A DNA stretch of 64,000 bases, taken from the NCBI RefSeq assembly GCF_004295645.1, contig NZ_CP034752.1:1-64000 (forward strand). The letters run 5' to 3'. A program made the position numbers and the translations under genes. The notes beneath the pieces were generated by a model. It was not told the DNA's origin and made no database searches. It was given only the letters and a program-made list of their open reading frames with translations. Every line of letters begins with the position of its first letter. Position 1 is the first letter of the stretch. Positions 43,601 to 49,701 of the stretch are shown one piece after another. This stretch comes from Limnobaculum zhutongyuii (GTDB lineage Bacteria > Pseudomonadota > Gammaproteobacteria > Enterobacterales > Enterobacteriaceae).

Positions 43601-46600
43601 AACTACTGACCTGGGTCAGGGTGAGCATAAAGTGACGGTGACGGCGAAGGATACATCAGGCAACGTGACTGACATGAGTCCGGAATTTATCTTTACTATC
43701 GATAATATTCCACCGACTCTGCCAACCATTGATAAAGCCGTGGATAACTTCGGCGATGTCACCGGTGATATGAACTCAGGTGCGTTTACTGATGATAAGA
43801 CCCCAACCCTGCACGGTACCGGCGAGAAGGGCAGCTTAATCACCATCTATGATGAGAATGATCAAGTGCTGGGTAGTGTATTGGTTAACGATCAAGGTAA
43901 GTGGAGCTACGAGTTACCAGAGCAGGCCGAAGGTCGTCATGACTACTACGTCATTTCATCTGATAAAGCGGGTAACGCCAGTGCGCCATCTGCTGATTTC
44001 ATCCTGAATATTGACGGTACCCCACCAGTTGCAGCGGTGGTAATTGAAGGATACCACGATGATGTTGGCACCAATAAGGGGCTGATACTGGGTAGTGGTA
44101 CCTCCACCGATGATACCTCTCCGATATTGAAAGGTACCTGGAGTGGCGACCTTGACAGTACCGATGTCATCCAGATTTATCAGAATGGCATTCTACTGGG
44201 CATCGCAACGGTCGATCTGGTTAATCGTTCATGGACATTTGCGGTAAGCGGGCTGGTTAATACCAACACCTATACCTTTACTGCCGTTGCCGTTGACGTT
44301 GCCGGAAACAAAGCCACCATTTCACCGGACTTCTTGTTGACTATCGATTTGGATCCGCCAACGCAGACCATTGATATTCTCAATTACACCGATGATGTTG
44401 GTCTGTCACAAGGTAAGTTTGGTACCAATACGACAACAGACGACCGTACTCCAACGCTGAACGGAACCATCAGTGCTCCTCTGGAGGCAGGTGATGAAGT
44501 ACGTATTTACGATGTTGCTACCGGTTTAATGCTGGGTACGGCAACAGTACATGCGGACAACGTTTCTTGGAGTTTCGATCCATCTGCGTTGAAAGATGAT
44601 ATGACCTATACCTTCCGTGCTGTTGTGGCGGATAAGGCGGGTAACGAAGGGACTGTGTCCAATAACTTCGTAATATCAATTGACCTGACGGTGGTAATTA
44701 ACGTTCAGGATACGCTGGATACCACACCAATTATCACGGGTTCTACCGGCTTTGATATTCTGCCGGGCGAATACCTTGAAGTAACGGTGAACGGTAAGAA
44801 ATACAGCTCGCAGAACGGTAGCGTGGTGATCGATTTCCGTAATAACACATGGTATGTCCAGATCCCGGACAGCGATGCGTTACCTATCGGAAAATATGAC
44901 GTGAAAGCGGTGCTATATGATGTTTATGGTGCCAGCATCACTAATGACGATACGCTCAATGAGCTTACCGTATCGCCAACATCTACCGTTACGGTAGGTG
45001 CGGGTGGCGGCGATCCGAACCAGAAGGGTACTGCGGTTACGCTGAGTGAAAATGGTACATGGAGAATCCATAGTAACCAGGCCATGCTGGAGTCGAAGGC
45101 AACTTCGTCATCAACGCTGGGTGATTTCACTACGACGAAACTGGTCAGTAACACCGGTACCGGGTACGACGCGAATAACTACGTACAGAACGCTACCTTT
45201 ATGGACTATAACCGTGATGGTCTGATGGATCTGTTTGCTATAGATAGTAACTATAACGACGGTCAGCAGATGTTCTACTACAACGGTTCTACCTATGTAG
45301 CATACCAGGTGGGGGCAAACACCAACACGTCTCAGTCCGGCGACTTTGCCGGTGATGCGGGTACTGATGGCAGTGCCAACACCTGGAGCTGGTACGGCGG
45401 GATTATCGCTATCGATAAAGACGGCGACGGTTATGTTGATATGATCAACGGTGACCAGACGCCTAACGATAGTGCTATTCGTGGTGGTTATGGTTCGCAG
45501 ATCGTACTGAATAATGACGGTACGATCACCGGTATGAGCAAAGATGGTACGTTCGCAACGGACTATGCGGCCAACGCTTCGCACCAACCAATCGGGCTGG
45601 ATCAGTCACAACCTGATATGGAACTGTCCGGTGTGGACATCAACAACGATGGTATCGTTGACTTTGTAATGCACAGTCAGAACATCGTTGCGGATGGCTC
45701 ACGTATTGATAAGGACGGGGCAACCAATAGTTCAGCTGCACGGAGTACCGATCAGGCCCGTCTGGTGGTGGTTAACGGCACCAACAACGGAAACTGGAAG
45801 GTCAATCAGATCGTTGAGAACGTGTTCCAGCGCGGCTCGGATGATGACCCGAATATCGGTAACGGTGTTGCCATGACCTGGGGCGACTTTAACGGCGACG
45901 GCATGATGGACTTGTTCCTGGGCCGTGGAAGTGCCAGCACCACTAACTCCGGTGCTGCTTCTGGCACCAACGCAGCACAGCACGCCAGTCGGATCTACTT
46001 TAACGACGGAACCGGCAAACTGGTGTTCGATGACCCGAACAACGACGGTATTTGTAACCCAACCGCCGCAGGAATGTATACCTTTAATGACGACACCCTT
46101 GCGGGTGGTGCATCTCTTGCGCTGGACTGGAACCACGACGGTAAGATGGACGTTATCGAACTGCCGGGCATGGGTAACACCGGCGGTATGTCGAACGCCA
46201 GAGCGTCCGGACCGGTTAACCTGTACACCAATACAACAACCGGTAGCACGGTGAGCTTTGACACCACGAATCTGCTTACCCAAGTGGGTAAAACGACGAT
46301 TGGTGGCACGAGCACCTCGCAGCAAGTCACTGGTGCTATCGCCATTGATATTGACTGGGACGGCGACCGTGACCTGTTAGTGTTCACTAACGGTGGTGTT
46401 ACTACCTACATTGAGAACAAAAATGATGTTGGTTACGGCACGGCTATCCACCTGCGTATTCTGGATGCGGGCGGTATTAACTCCCTGTATGGCAATACGG
46501 TACAGCTGATTGATGAGGCCACAGGCCAAGTGGTTTCCACTCAAATCATCAACCCGCAGTCCGGCAACCAGACCAACGACAGTACGGCGATTGTTGACTT

Positions 46601-48125
46601 CTATAACCTGGATGCCAGCAAGTCATACAGTGCAGTCATCCTGCGTTCAGAGAAGGGGGCAGTCGCCAACGTGGGTGGTGTGGCCAGTGTGGACAGCACC
46701 ACCGTTCAGAACGTCAACAAGGCATGGGCTGGGTTGAAGGCAGAAGAGGCTAACCATGCCTATGTGCTGACTACCGAGTCTGAAACCAACGTTGCGAACG
46801 CCAGCGCCAACGGCGGCACCAACAAGACGGGTATTGTGGGAACCGGCTACAACGATACATTCTTTGCCACTCAGGGTAATGATTTGTATAACGGCGCGGG
46901 CGGTACCACGGAGATATCCGGCGTTAAGTCCTGGAGTGATACTGGCGGTCTGGACATCGTTGACTACAAACTGGCAGGTAATACAGCACTGACCATCGAT
47001 CTGAGCAAGACGACTATGCAGAATACCGGTTTCGGTAATGCACAGTTTGTGAATATCGAAGGGATCGCTGGCGGTGGCGGTAACGACACCTTTACCAGTG
47101 GTACAGCAGCGCATAACTACTTTGAAGGTCGCGGTGGCGATGACACCTTCCATCTTGGTAGTAATGGTCAGGATACGCTGATGTATAAGTCGCTGAGCTT
47201 ATCAGCCAATAATGGTGGCAACGGTCGCGATACGGTCTATAACTTCGCGATTGGTACGGTGGAAGCAACACCAAATGCTGACATTATTGACGTAAGTGAC
47301 ATGTTGGTTGGTTACATCGCGGATGCTGACGGTGCGGCTCACTATATTAATGGTGTTGCAACCATTGATGCCGGTGACCGGATTACTCAGTACCTCTCTG
47401 TGTCCTACAGCGGTAATGACACTATTCTGTCTATTGACCGTGATGGTGATGGCTCAGCTTATAGCAGTACCGAGTTGCTGACATTGAAAGATACCAAAGC
47501 AACTCTGGAAGAGCTGTTAGCGAACCACCAGATAGTCATCGACGATGGAAAAGTGTCTGCGACAACCAGCGACTTCCAGGCCATCACGCAAATGTTTAGT
47601 GTGGGTGACGACATTATGTTCGGTACCGAGCGCGAAGACATTCTGCTGGGCGGTCTGGGCGACGACACCTTTATCGGCATCGGTAAAGGGGATCAGGTAT
47701 CGGGTGGTGACGGTAACGACATCATTAAGATTATCTCTACAGACTTCGCTCATATTTCCGGTGATGAGGGTATCGACACCCTGATCCTGGATACCACCGG
47801 CGAACTGTTAGACCTGAGTGCGTTGAAAGACAAGCTGAGCTCAGTGGAGATCTTCGATATGGGCAACGGTGGCAACACCATGAACGTATCGCTGGAAGAT
47901 GTCCTGCGCCTGGGATCAGAAGAACTGGCAATTAACAGTGGCAATAAAGCGATTGTGGTCAACGGCGAAGCCGGCAGTACCCTGCAGTTAGAGGGTACTG
48001 ATGGTCAGTGGACCATGTCGCAAAGCAATTACCAGTATCAAGGTAACACTTATAACGTCTGGACTATGGGCGCCTCAGGAATTGAGGTGCTGGTCGAGAA
48101 TACGGTGAACCCGGTCATCCTGTAA
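28674..48125 (+). CDS. Giant BapA/LapA-like type I-secreted adhesin 2 (6483 aa)
   Basis: This paralog of adhesin 1 encodes one of the larger bacterial proteins, about 6.5 thousand residues. The prefix module (MNTNASLLVNTGSGPSQVVS), hydrophobic segment LLALWPWFLGAAVIGGIVG near 146-164 and charged linker match adhesin 1. Seven Ig-like domains precede residue 909. Residues 909-5116 are eight exact 526-residue super-repeats of five Ig-like domains each (40 domains). Three more divergent domains follow. FG-GAP/VCBS-like Ca loops (DYNRDGLMD, DKDGDGYVD, DFNGDGMMD, DWNHDGKMD, DIDWDGDRD) span about 5511-5900. RTX-like repeats start near 6056, and the C terminus VENTVNPVIL is the type I secretion tail. 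The frame is open throughout. Export by the adjacent system and an adhesive role are inferred. Confidence 0.92.
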   Translation: MNTNASLLVNTGSGPSQVVSLNSGKPIKIKIQPGNKYLLKNQDDNYAPENVTLQRNGDDLYVILEGDSAPAIVIEDYYVSGDNTPLLGMAEDGQVYAYVITDGSALGDGYLFNDGSFAPAALGGMPMGDGAYLFENTENNDFGLLALWPWFLGAAVIGGIVGNAIYEHNKDDGSSSPTPASVPTLSGATDATGDITGPISYGSTTDEKTPTLFGTGDAGNIITIYDNGKAIGSAVVGADGNWSFKPETALSEGSHKITVTQTNPEGQTSSQSDDFTFIVDTVAPNKPMFEALDDVGSIQGPIANGATTDDARPEFTGKGEVGSTITIFIDGKEAGKTTVGADGKWSWTPTEDLADGHYQVTATETDKAGNTSATSPTFDFNVDTTAPDKPPRLEAYDNVGDKTGLINNGDITDDAQPEFKGWGEAGNTVIIYNNGNEIGRTTVGEDGTWSFTPETALSEGSHSITYTQTDKAGNVSEPSDSRDFTVDTTGVNAPDSITIMDNTGDITGPIKSGDKTDETKPEFSGKGTPDGIITIYDNDQPIGSVVVGEDGNWSLIPDVALEEGSHSITTTETSKSGNESDPSAPIDFVVDTTPPSKPEIGSVTDNTGDKTGPINTGEPTDETQPEFSGEGEPGSTIVIKDKDGEIIGSSVVDEDGKWTVKPEQPLPEGSNELVIVEIDEAGNESDPSDPFEVVVDTIAPEKPTIGGVTDNTGSITGPINSGDVTDETRPEFSGEGEPGSTITLKDEDGNVLGTATVDEDGKWTVQPEQPLGEGEHSLVVTETDKAGNESDPSDPIDFEVDTTAPAKPELGSVIDNEGDITGAIKPGDETDDKTPTFTGEGEPGNTITVKDGDKVIGTAIVDENGAWSFTPETELSDGPHSITVTETDKAGNESDPSDSFDFVVDTTPPDAKDLSITGVMDNYGEITGNITNGGATDDSRPVISGTGTEGDTIILYVNDGTGNHEIGRGTVGSDGKWNIQPETPLLPGSNQFTAVEMDPAGNKTDPSDSYTVTLDVSRPSEPVIVNVLDNVGDIIGPLQKGDVTDDNKPTITGTAEAGYTIRIYDGATLLGTATADSKGVWTFIPDTALSDGKHNITATATSPVGQTSDKTGIFNFEVDTKAPDAVENLVVTDNVGDYQGPLSNGDTTDDNTPTFSGKAEPGSTVTIYDDGKVLGTAKVDGEGKWTFTPDSALTDGDHNFTTTVTDKAGNVNPNGPGLSLTVDTSNDPVSITALIDDVGTVTGNITANGVTDDTKPEITGQGKPGATIKVYDGSTLLGETTVKANGSWSFTPTTELKEGAHSITVTMTDKAGNLTGPTAAFDFTVDTTAPNTPTIDSAFDDVGSKQGSLASGSMTDDSTPTLKGTAEKGSLVTIYDGSKVLGSVTADNITGEWSFTPSTPISEGEHKFHVTATDAAGNTSSPSADFILTTDYTGPDASNLKISGVTDNYGEITGNIENGKATDDSRPTIHGTGTAGDTIIVYAEDATGKHVIGSTTVGSDNKWSLQPESPLLPGENTFTAVEIDPVGNFTDPSAEYVVTLDMSRPTEPVIVNVLDNVGDITGALQKGDVTDDTKPVITGTSEAGYLVRIYDGATLIGSATANEKGVWTFEPTTALAEGMHNITATATSPLGQTSKPTGIFNFEVDTKAPNAVENLQVFDNVGDKQGYILDGDTTDDATPTFSGKAEAGSTVTIYDNGNAIGSAKVDSNGNWSFTPDSNLPDGEHTFTTSVTDKAGNTNTDGPSLTITIDTTNVVVSISAIIDDVGDKQGNITPNGVTDDTKPEITGEGKAGSTVTIYDGSVKLGETTVKADGTWSFTPSTPLKEGAHSITVIAKDQAGNTSDRTSAFEFTVDTTAPTMPTIESAQDDVGTKQGTLNNGDKTDDSTPSLTGTAEKGSVVKIYDNGALLGSTVADSTTGKWTFTPSTPVPEGENKFHVTATDAAGNTSVPSADFILTTDYTRPDLDSLKITEVIDNVGKVTGNVESGKETDDNRPTIWGEGTAGDTIFVYVKDDMGERLLGSTTVGNDGKWSLRPDVVLNTGKNEFTAVEMDPVGNQVGPSAGYEIVLAGNPPQPPTIDRVEDNVGSITAPLQKGDVTDDNTPTLKGTAVANGTVTIYNNGNVIGTAKVDDKGNWSFTPDPALADGKYNITADATNTIGQTSDKTGIFDFTVDTTAPGAVENLLISDNVGAYQGPLKDGDTTDDNTPTFSGKAEVGGTVSIYNDGNLLGTAKVDTNGNWSFTPSTPLPDGEYKFTTTVMDKAGNVGDASPVVNITVNTEAVEVSLDKLIDDVGDITGPIAQNGVTDDTRPEITGTGKPGSIIKVYDGTTLLGSTTVNADKSWSFTPTTDLGQGSHSITVTATDLSGNTTDPTSAFVFTVDNVAPSVPTIELAKDDVGAIQGNLTNGSATDDPTPTLTGKAEKGSIVKVYDGGALLGSVVADETTGQWTFTPTSPLVEGEHKFHVTATDKAGNVSLPSADFVLTMDFTGPDPDALKITEVIDNVGKVTGNVTSGSETDDNRPTIWGEGTAGDTIFVYVKDDMGDRLLGSTTVGGDGKWSLRPDVVLNTGKNEFTAVEMDPVGNKVGPSAGYDILLAGNPPQPPTIDRVEDNVGSITAPLQKGDVTDDNTPTLKGTAVANGTVTIYNNGNVIGTAKVDDKGNWSFTPDPALADGKYNITADATNTVGQTSDKTGVFDFTVDTTAPGAVENLLISDNVGAYQGPLKDGDTTDDNTPTFSGKAEAGSTVSIYNDGNLIGTAKVGTDGTWSFTPSTPLPDGSYKFTTTVMDKAGNVGDATPVVNITINTEAVEVSLDKLIDDVGDITGPIAQNGVTDDTRPEITGTGKVGSIIKVYDGATLLGSTTVNADKSWSFTPTTDLGQGKHSITVTATDQSNNTTDPTSAFEFTIDTVAPTQPTIESAKDDVGAIQGNLNNGAATDDPTPTLTGKAEKGSIVKVYDGDALLGSVVADETSGQWTFTPTSPLVEGEHKFHVTSTDKAGNVSLPSADFVLTMDFTGPDPDALKITEVIDNVGKVTGNVTSGSETDDNRPTIWGEGTAGDTIFVYVKDDMGDRLLGTTTVGSDGKWSLRPDTALSTGKNEFTAVEMDPVGNKAGPSDGYDILLAGNPPQPPTIDRVEDNVGSITAPLQKGDVTDDNTPTLKGTAVANGTVTIYNNGNVIGTAKVDDKGNWSFTPDPALADGKYNITADATNTVGQTSDKTGIFDFTVDTTPPAAVENLLISDNVGNYQGPLKDGDTTDDNTPTFSGKAEAGSTVSVYNDGNLLGTAKVGTDGTWSFTPSTPLPDGSYKFTTTVMDKAGNVGDATPVVNITVNTETVEVSLDKLIDDVGDITGPIAPNGVTDDARPEITGTGKVGSIIKVYDGATLLGSTTVNADKSWSFTPSSDLSQGKHSITVTATDQSNNTTDPTSAFEFTVDTVAPNAPTIESAKDDVGAIQGTLTNGMATDDPTPTLTGKAEKGSIVKVYDGDALLGSVVADETTGQWTFTPTSPLVEGEHKFHVTATDKAGNVSLPSADFVLTMDFTGPDPDALKITEVIDNVGKVTGNVTSGSETDDNRPTIWGEGTAGDTIFVYVKDDMGDRLLGTTTVGSDGKWSLRPDTALSTGKNEFTAVEMDPVGNKAGPSDGYDILLAGNPPQPPTIDRVEDNVGSITAPLQKGDVTDDNTPTLKGTAVANGTVTIYNNGNVIGTAKVDDKGNWSFTPDPALADGKYNITADATNTVGQTSDKTGIFDFTVDTTPPGAVENLLISDNVGNYQGPLKDGDTTDDNTPTFSGKAEAGSTVSVYNDGNLLGTAKVGTDGTWSFTPSTPLPDGSYKFTTTVMDKAGNVGDATPVVNITVNTETVEVSLDKLIDDVGDITGPIAPNGVTDDTRPEITGTGKVGSIIKVYDGATLLGSTTVNADKSWSFTPTTDLGQGKHSITVTATDQSNNTTDPTSAFEFTVDTVAPTQPTIESAKDDVGAIQGTLTNGMATDDPTPTLTGKAEKGSIVKVYDGGALLGSVVADETTGQWTFTPTSPLVEGEHKFHVTSTDKAGNVSLPSADFVLNMDFTGPDPDALKITEVIDNVGKVTGNVTSGSETDDNRPTIWGEGTAGDTIFVYVKDDMGDRLLGTTTVGSDGKWSLRPDTALSTGKNEFTAVEMDPVGNKAGPSDGYDILLAGNPPQPPTIDRVEDNVGSITVPLQKGDVTDDNTPTLKGTAVANGTVTIYNNDVAIGTAKVDDKGNWSFTPDPALVDGKYNITADATNTVGQTSDKTGIFDFTVDTTPPGAVENLLISDNVGNYQGPLKDGDTTDDNTPTFSGKAEAGSTVSVYNDGNLLGTAKVGTDGTWSFTPSTPLPDGSYKFTTTVMDKAGNVGDATPVVNITVNTETVEVSLDKLIDDVGDITGPIAPNGVTDDTRPEITGTGKVGSIIKVYDGATLLGSTTVNADKSWSFTPTTDLGQGKHSITVTATDQSNNTTDPTSAFEFTVDNVAPTQPTIESAKDDVGSVQGTLTNGMATDDPTPTLTGKAEKGSTVKVYDGETLLGSVVADETTGQWTFTPTSPLVEGEHKFHVTATDKAGNVSMPSADFVLEMDFTGPDLSKLKITGVDDQVGNVTGNVDDGDFTDDSRPTISGTGTAGDTIYIYVSHESGANVLLGTAIVKGDETWTFRPENALAEGSNKFTAYERDPVGNEVGPSNDYTVTLDGTPSVAPTLDRVIDDVGTVTGELKSGDVTDDTKPTFEGKASAGSTIHVYDGTTLLGTAKADSNGDWTFEPSTALKDGTHDITFTATSPIGQVSDPSDVFVIEVDTKAPSPVESLLITDNVGDYQGELKNGDTTDDATPTFSGQAEAGSIVTIYNDGVAIGSAKVGDNGSWTFTPTTDLPDGNYKFTTTVTDKAGNQGASTPVVNITIDTSTLSVKIDNLIDDVGTVTGDILPNGITDDLRPEIVGTVSKPGSIVTVYIDGVNQGTATVKADGTWSFTPTTDLGQGEHKVTVTAKDTSGNVTDMSPEFIFTIDNIPPTLPTIDKAVDNFGDVTGDMNSGAFTDDKTPTLHGTGEKGSLITIYDENDQVLGSVLVNDQGKWSYELPEQAEGRHDYYVISSDKAGNASAPSADFILNIDGTPPVAAVVIEGYHDDVGTNKGLILGSGTSTDDTSPILKGTWSGDLDSTDVIQIYQNGILLGIATVDLVNRSWTFAVSGLVNTNTYTFTAVAVDVAGNKATISPDFLLTIDLDPPTQTIDILNYTDDVGLSQGKFGTNTTTDDRTPTLNGTISAPLEAGDEVRIYDVATGLMLGTATVHADNVSWSFDPSALKDDMTYTFRAVVADKAGNEGTVSNNFVISIDLTVVINVQDTLDTTPIITGSTGFDILPGEYLEVTVNGKKYSSQNGSVVIDFRNNTWYVQIPDSDALPIGKYDVKAVLYDVYGASITNDDTLNELTVSPTSTVTVGAGGGDPNQKGTAVTLSENGTWRIHSNQAMLESKATSSSTLGDFTTTKLVSNTGTGYDANNYVQNATFMDYNRDGLMDLFAIDSNYNDGQQMFYYNGSTYVAYQVGANTNTSQSGDFAGDAGTDGSANTWSWYGGIIAIDKDGDGYVDMINGDQTPNDSAIRGGYGSQIVLNNDGTITGMSKDGTFATDYAANASHQPIGLDQSQPDMELSGVDINNDGIVDFVMHSQNIVADGSRIDKDGATNSSAARSTDQARLVVVNGTNNGNWKVNQIVENVFQRGSDDDPNIGNGVAMTWGDFNGDGMMDLFLGRGSASTTNSGAASGTNAAQHASRIYFNDGTGKLVFDDPNNDGICNPTAAGMYTFNDDTLAGGASLALDWNHDGKMDVIELPGMGNTGGMSNARASGPVNLYTNTTTGSTVSFDTTNLLTQVGKTTIGGTSTSQQVTGAIAIDIDWDGDRDLLVFTNGGVTTYIENKNDVGYGTAIHLRILDAGGINSLYGNTVQLIDEATGQVVSTQIINPQSGNQTNDSTAIVDFYNLDASKSYSAVILRSEKGAVANVGGVASVDSTTVQNVNKAWAGLKAEEANHAYVLTTESETNVANASANGGTNKTGIVGTGYNDTFFATQGNDLYNGAGGTTEISGVKSWSDTGGLDIVDYKLAGNTALTIDLSKTTMQNTGFGNAQFVNIEGIAGGGGNDTFTSGTAAHNYFEGRGGDDTFHLGSNGQDTLMYKSLSLSANNGGNGRDTVYNFAIGTVEATPNADIIDVSDMLVGYIADADGAAHYINGVATIDAGDRITQYLSVSYSGNDTILSIDRDGDGSAYSSTELLTLKDTKATLEELLANHQIVIDDGKVSATTSDFQAITQMFSVGDDIMFGTEREDILLGGLGDDTFIGIGKGDQVSGGDGNDIIKIISTDFAHISGDEGIDTLILDTTGELLDLSALKDKLSSVEIFDMGNGGNTMNVSLEDVLRLGSEELAINSGNKAIVVNGEAGSTLQLEGTDGQWTMSQSNYQYQGNTYNVWTMGASGIEVLVENTVNPVIL
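31398..44021 (+). repeat. Eight exact 1578-bp super-repeats in adhesin 2
   Basis: Equivalent proline codons that open domain A lie at 31398, 32976, 34554, 36132, 37710, 39288, 40866 and 42444, with the ninth boundary at 44022. Every interval is exactly 1578 bp (526 codons). Units 3-7 (34554-42443) are nearly identical at DNA level; units 1, 2 and 8 are divergent but keep the same length and domain order A-B-C-D-E. Confidence 0.95.
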
Positions 48126-48133
48126 TGGCTTAA

Positions 48134-48164
48134 CCGAAGGACTGCCGTAAGGCAGTCCTTTCGG
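48134..48164 (+). other. Intercistronic hairpin after adhesin 2
   Basis: CCGAAGGACTGCC at 48134-48146 pairs with GGCAGTCCTTTCGG at 48151-48164 with one extra base, around a GTAA loop. It begins 8 bp after the adhesin stop and lacks a terminal T tract. It corresponds in place and loop to 19893-19914. Confidence 0.7.
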
Positions 48165-48208
48165 GACACTGATTAATTTACCAATAACTGAATAACCCAG
48201 GAGTAAAT

Positions 48209-49183
48209 ATGTTTAGGGAAAACAAGGGGTCTGAAGTGAATAAGCTGACAACGCTATTACGCGTATCTGCTGCGGGTGTGATTCCTGCTTTATTAGCCTT
48301 CAGCGTAACAGCTGCCAGTGTACCGGCGAATGATGTGATGGAAATCAGTTCAACGGAAGAAGCAGCTACTGTTTCTGCACCGGTAGTACTGACCCATACC
48401 GGTACTCAATACGTACCGGTAGCCAGAGTCAGTGAAAATCTGGCTCAGGTGGTGTTCTATCGTCAGCCGGGTGATGCGGATGTGGGCGTATCAAACGTTT
48501 ATGTCGATCGTGAATTCCAGGGTGCATTAAGAAACGGTGAGTTCACCGTGTTCTGTGTGGAGCCGGGAAAACACATCATCGAAGCCTATGCGGATGATGC
48601 ACCGAATTATAACGGTAAAGAAACGCCAAAATCGGTCGCTAGATTAAATGGTGGCAAAACTTATTTTATCGAAGCTAACCGCGTACCGGGTGTGGGTACA
48701 CCAATCGCAGTCACTCGTACCCAGGCCGAAAGCAAACTGTTTGGCTACAAAGGTGGCGCGACCATTAACCGTGCCTCCGCAGTACGCGCCTGTGACTACG
48801 TCGGTGGTTCACCGTTAGGCAACGTACTGTTCAGCTTCGCCGGTAAAAACGTATCGGATATTGAAGCGGGCGGTACAGAAATCGTGCAAAACATGGCAAA
48901 CCACATCAATGGTCTGCCTGCGGGTTCGAGTGTCAACATCGTCGGCCACGCCGACCCGGTGGGTAACCCATCGTTTAACCAGAAGCTGTCAGTACAGCGT
49001 GCAGAAACCGTGAAGAAGATGTTGATCTCCTACGGCGTCTCACCATCAGTACTGTCTGTTAGCGGTCAGGGCGCCAACAACCCAACGGTTGACTGCACCG
49101 GCCTGCCAAACAACGAACGCAACTTCTGCAACCGTGCTAACCGTCGCGTCGACACCATGATCCAAACCGGCGCAGGTTATTAA
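48209..49183 (+). CDS. OmpA-domain peptidoglycan-binding protein, locus 2
   Basis: This 324-aa paralog of the protein at 19965 has a signal peptide with hydrophobic core AAGVIPALLAFSVTAA. The middle domain carries VYVDREFQGALRNGEFTVF and VEPGKHIIEAYADDAPNY. The OmpA C-terminal domain has GHADPVGNPSFNQKLSVQRA and NRANRRVDTMI. The four cysteines are conserved. ATG 48209 follows CCAGGAG at 48198-48204. The N-terminal 45 residues and the linker differ most from the locus 1 copy, while the OmpA domain is strongly conserved. Position between adhesin and exporter is the same as in locus 1, supporting a shared anchoring role (inferred). Confidence 0.85.
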   Translation: MFRENKGSEVNKLTTLLRVSAAGVIPALLAFSVTAASVPANDVMEISSTEEAATVSAPVVLTHTGTQYVPVARVSENLAQVVFYRQPGDADVGVSNVYVDREFQGALRNGEFTVFCVEPGKHIIEAYADDAPNYNGKETPKSVARLNGGKTYFIEANRVPGVGTPIAVTRTQAESKLFGYKGGATINRASAVRACDYVGGSPLGNVLFSFAGKNVSDIEAGGTEIVQNMANHINGLPAGSSVNIVGHADPVGNPSFNQKLSVQRAETVKKMLISYGVSPSVLSVSGQGANNPTVDCTGLPNNERNFCNRANRRVDTMIQTGAGY

Positions 49184-49200
49184 GAGTAATGAAGTAAACC

Positions 49201-49237
49201 AAACCGGTTTGGTACCTGAATTTGTACCAACCGGTTT
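49201..49237 (+). other. Intercistronic hairpin after OmpA-like gene 2
   Basis: AAACCGGTTTGGTAC at 49201-49215 pairs with GTACCAACCGGTTT at 49224-49237 (14 pairs, one bulged T) around an 8-nt loop, 18 bp after the stop. No T tract follows. Confidence 0.7.
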
Positions 49238-49278
49238 GATAGTTAGAAAAGAGATTGGTCTTGAATTTATCAAAGCCA

Positions 49279-49573
49279 ATCGGAGGGAGAGGCCGCCGTG
49301 GGGGTCGACTTGGCGTAAGCCAACGAAGCGCCCGTAGGCGGGCTAGGCCCGACGCCCACAAGGGTAAAGTACAAATGGTCTTCCGGCCGGGCACAAAGGC
49401 GATATAAGCACATTGCTTTTACGGCCGGAATATCCGCGGAAGCTAATAGTAAAAGATGTTAATCGGAGGGTAATGCCCGACGCCCTCCGAATTAAAGTAC
49501 AACCGGTCTTCCGGCCGAACACAAAGGCGATATAAGCACATTGCCTTTACGGCCGGAATATCCAAAAAAGCTT
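49279..49573 (+). repeat. Two folded intergenic repeats before exporter gene 2
   Basis: Two related units, 49279-49443 and 49461-49573, share AATCGGAGGG, CCCGACGCCC, TAAAGTACAA and a long common end. In each, TTCCGGCCG pairs perfectly with CGGCCGGAA (49381-49389 with 49422-49430; 49509-49517 with 49550-49558). Inside that stem AAAGGC pairs with GCTTTT or GCCTTT around GATATAAGCACATT. Unit 2 also pairs TCGGAGGG (49463-49470) with CCCTCCGA (49483-49490). Unit 1 instead carries about 55 extra bases with two small hairpins, TTGGC-GTAA-GCCAA (49110s offset: 49110-49123 within the line block) and GCCCG-TAGG-CGGGC (49330-49343). They are absent from locus 1. Confidence 0.75.
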
Positions 49574-49701
49574 ATTTAATAATATTAAGCAACACATTGA
49601 GCTAATGATATGGACAGCGGATTTCCACCATCAAGAAAACCGAAGTCTGCTACCCATATCAAAAAATAGATGAAGCACCAACAACAGGAATAACAATAAC
49701 T

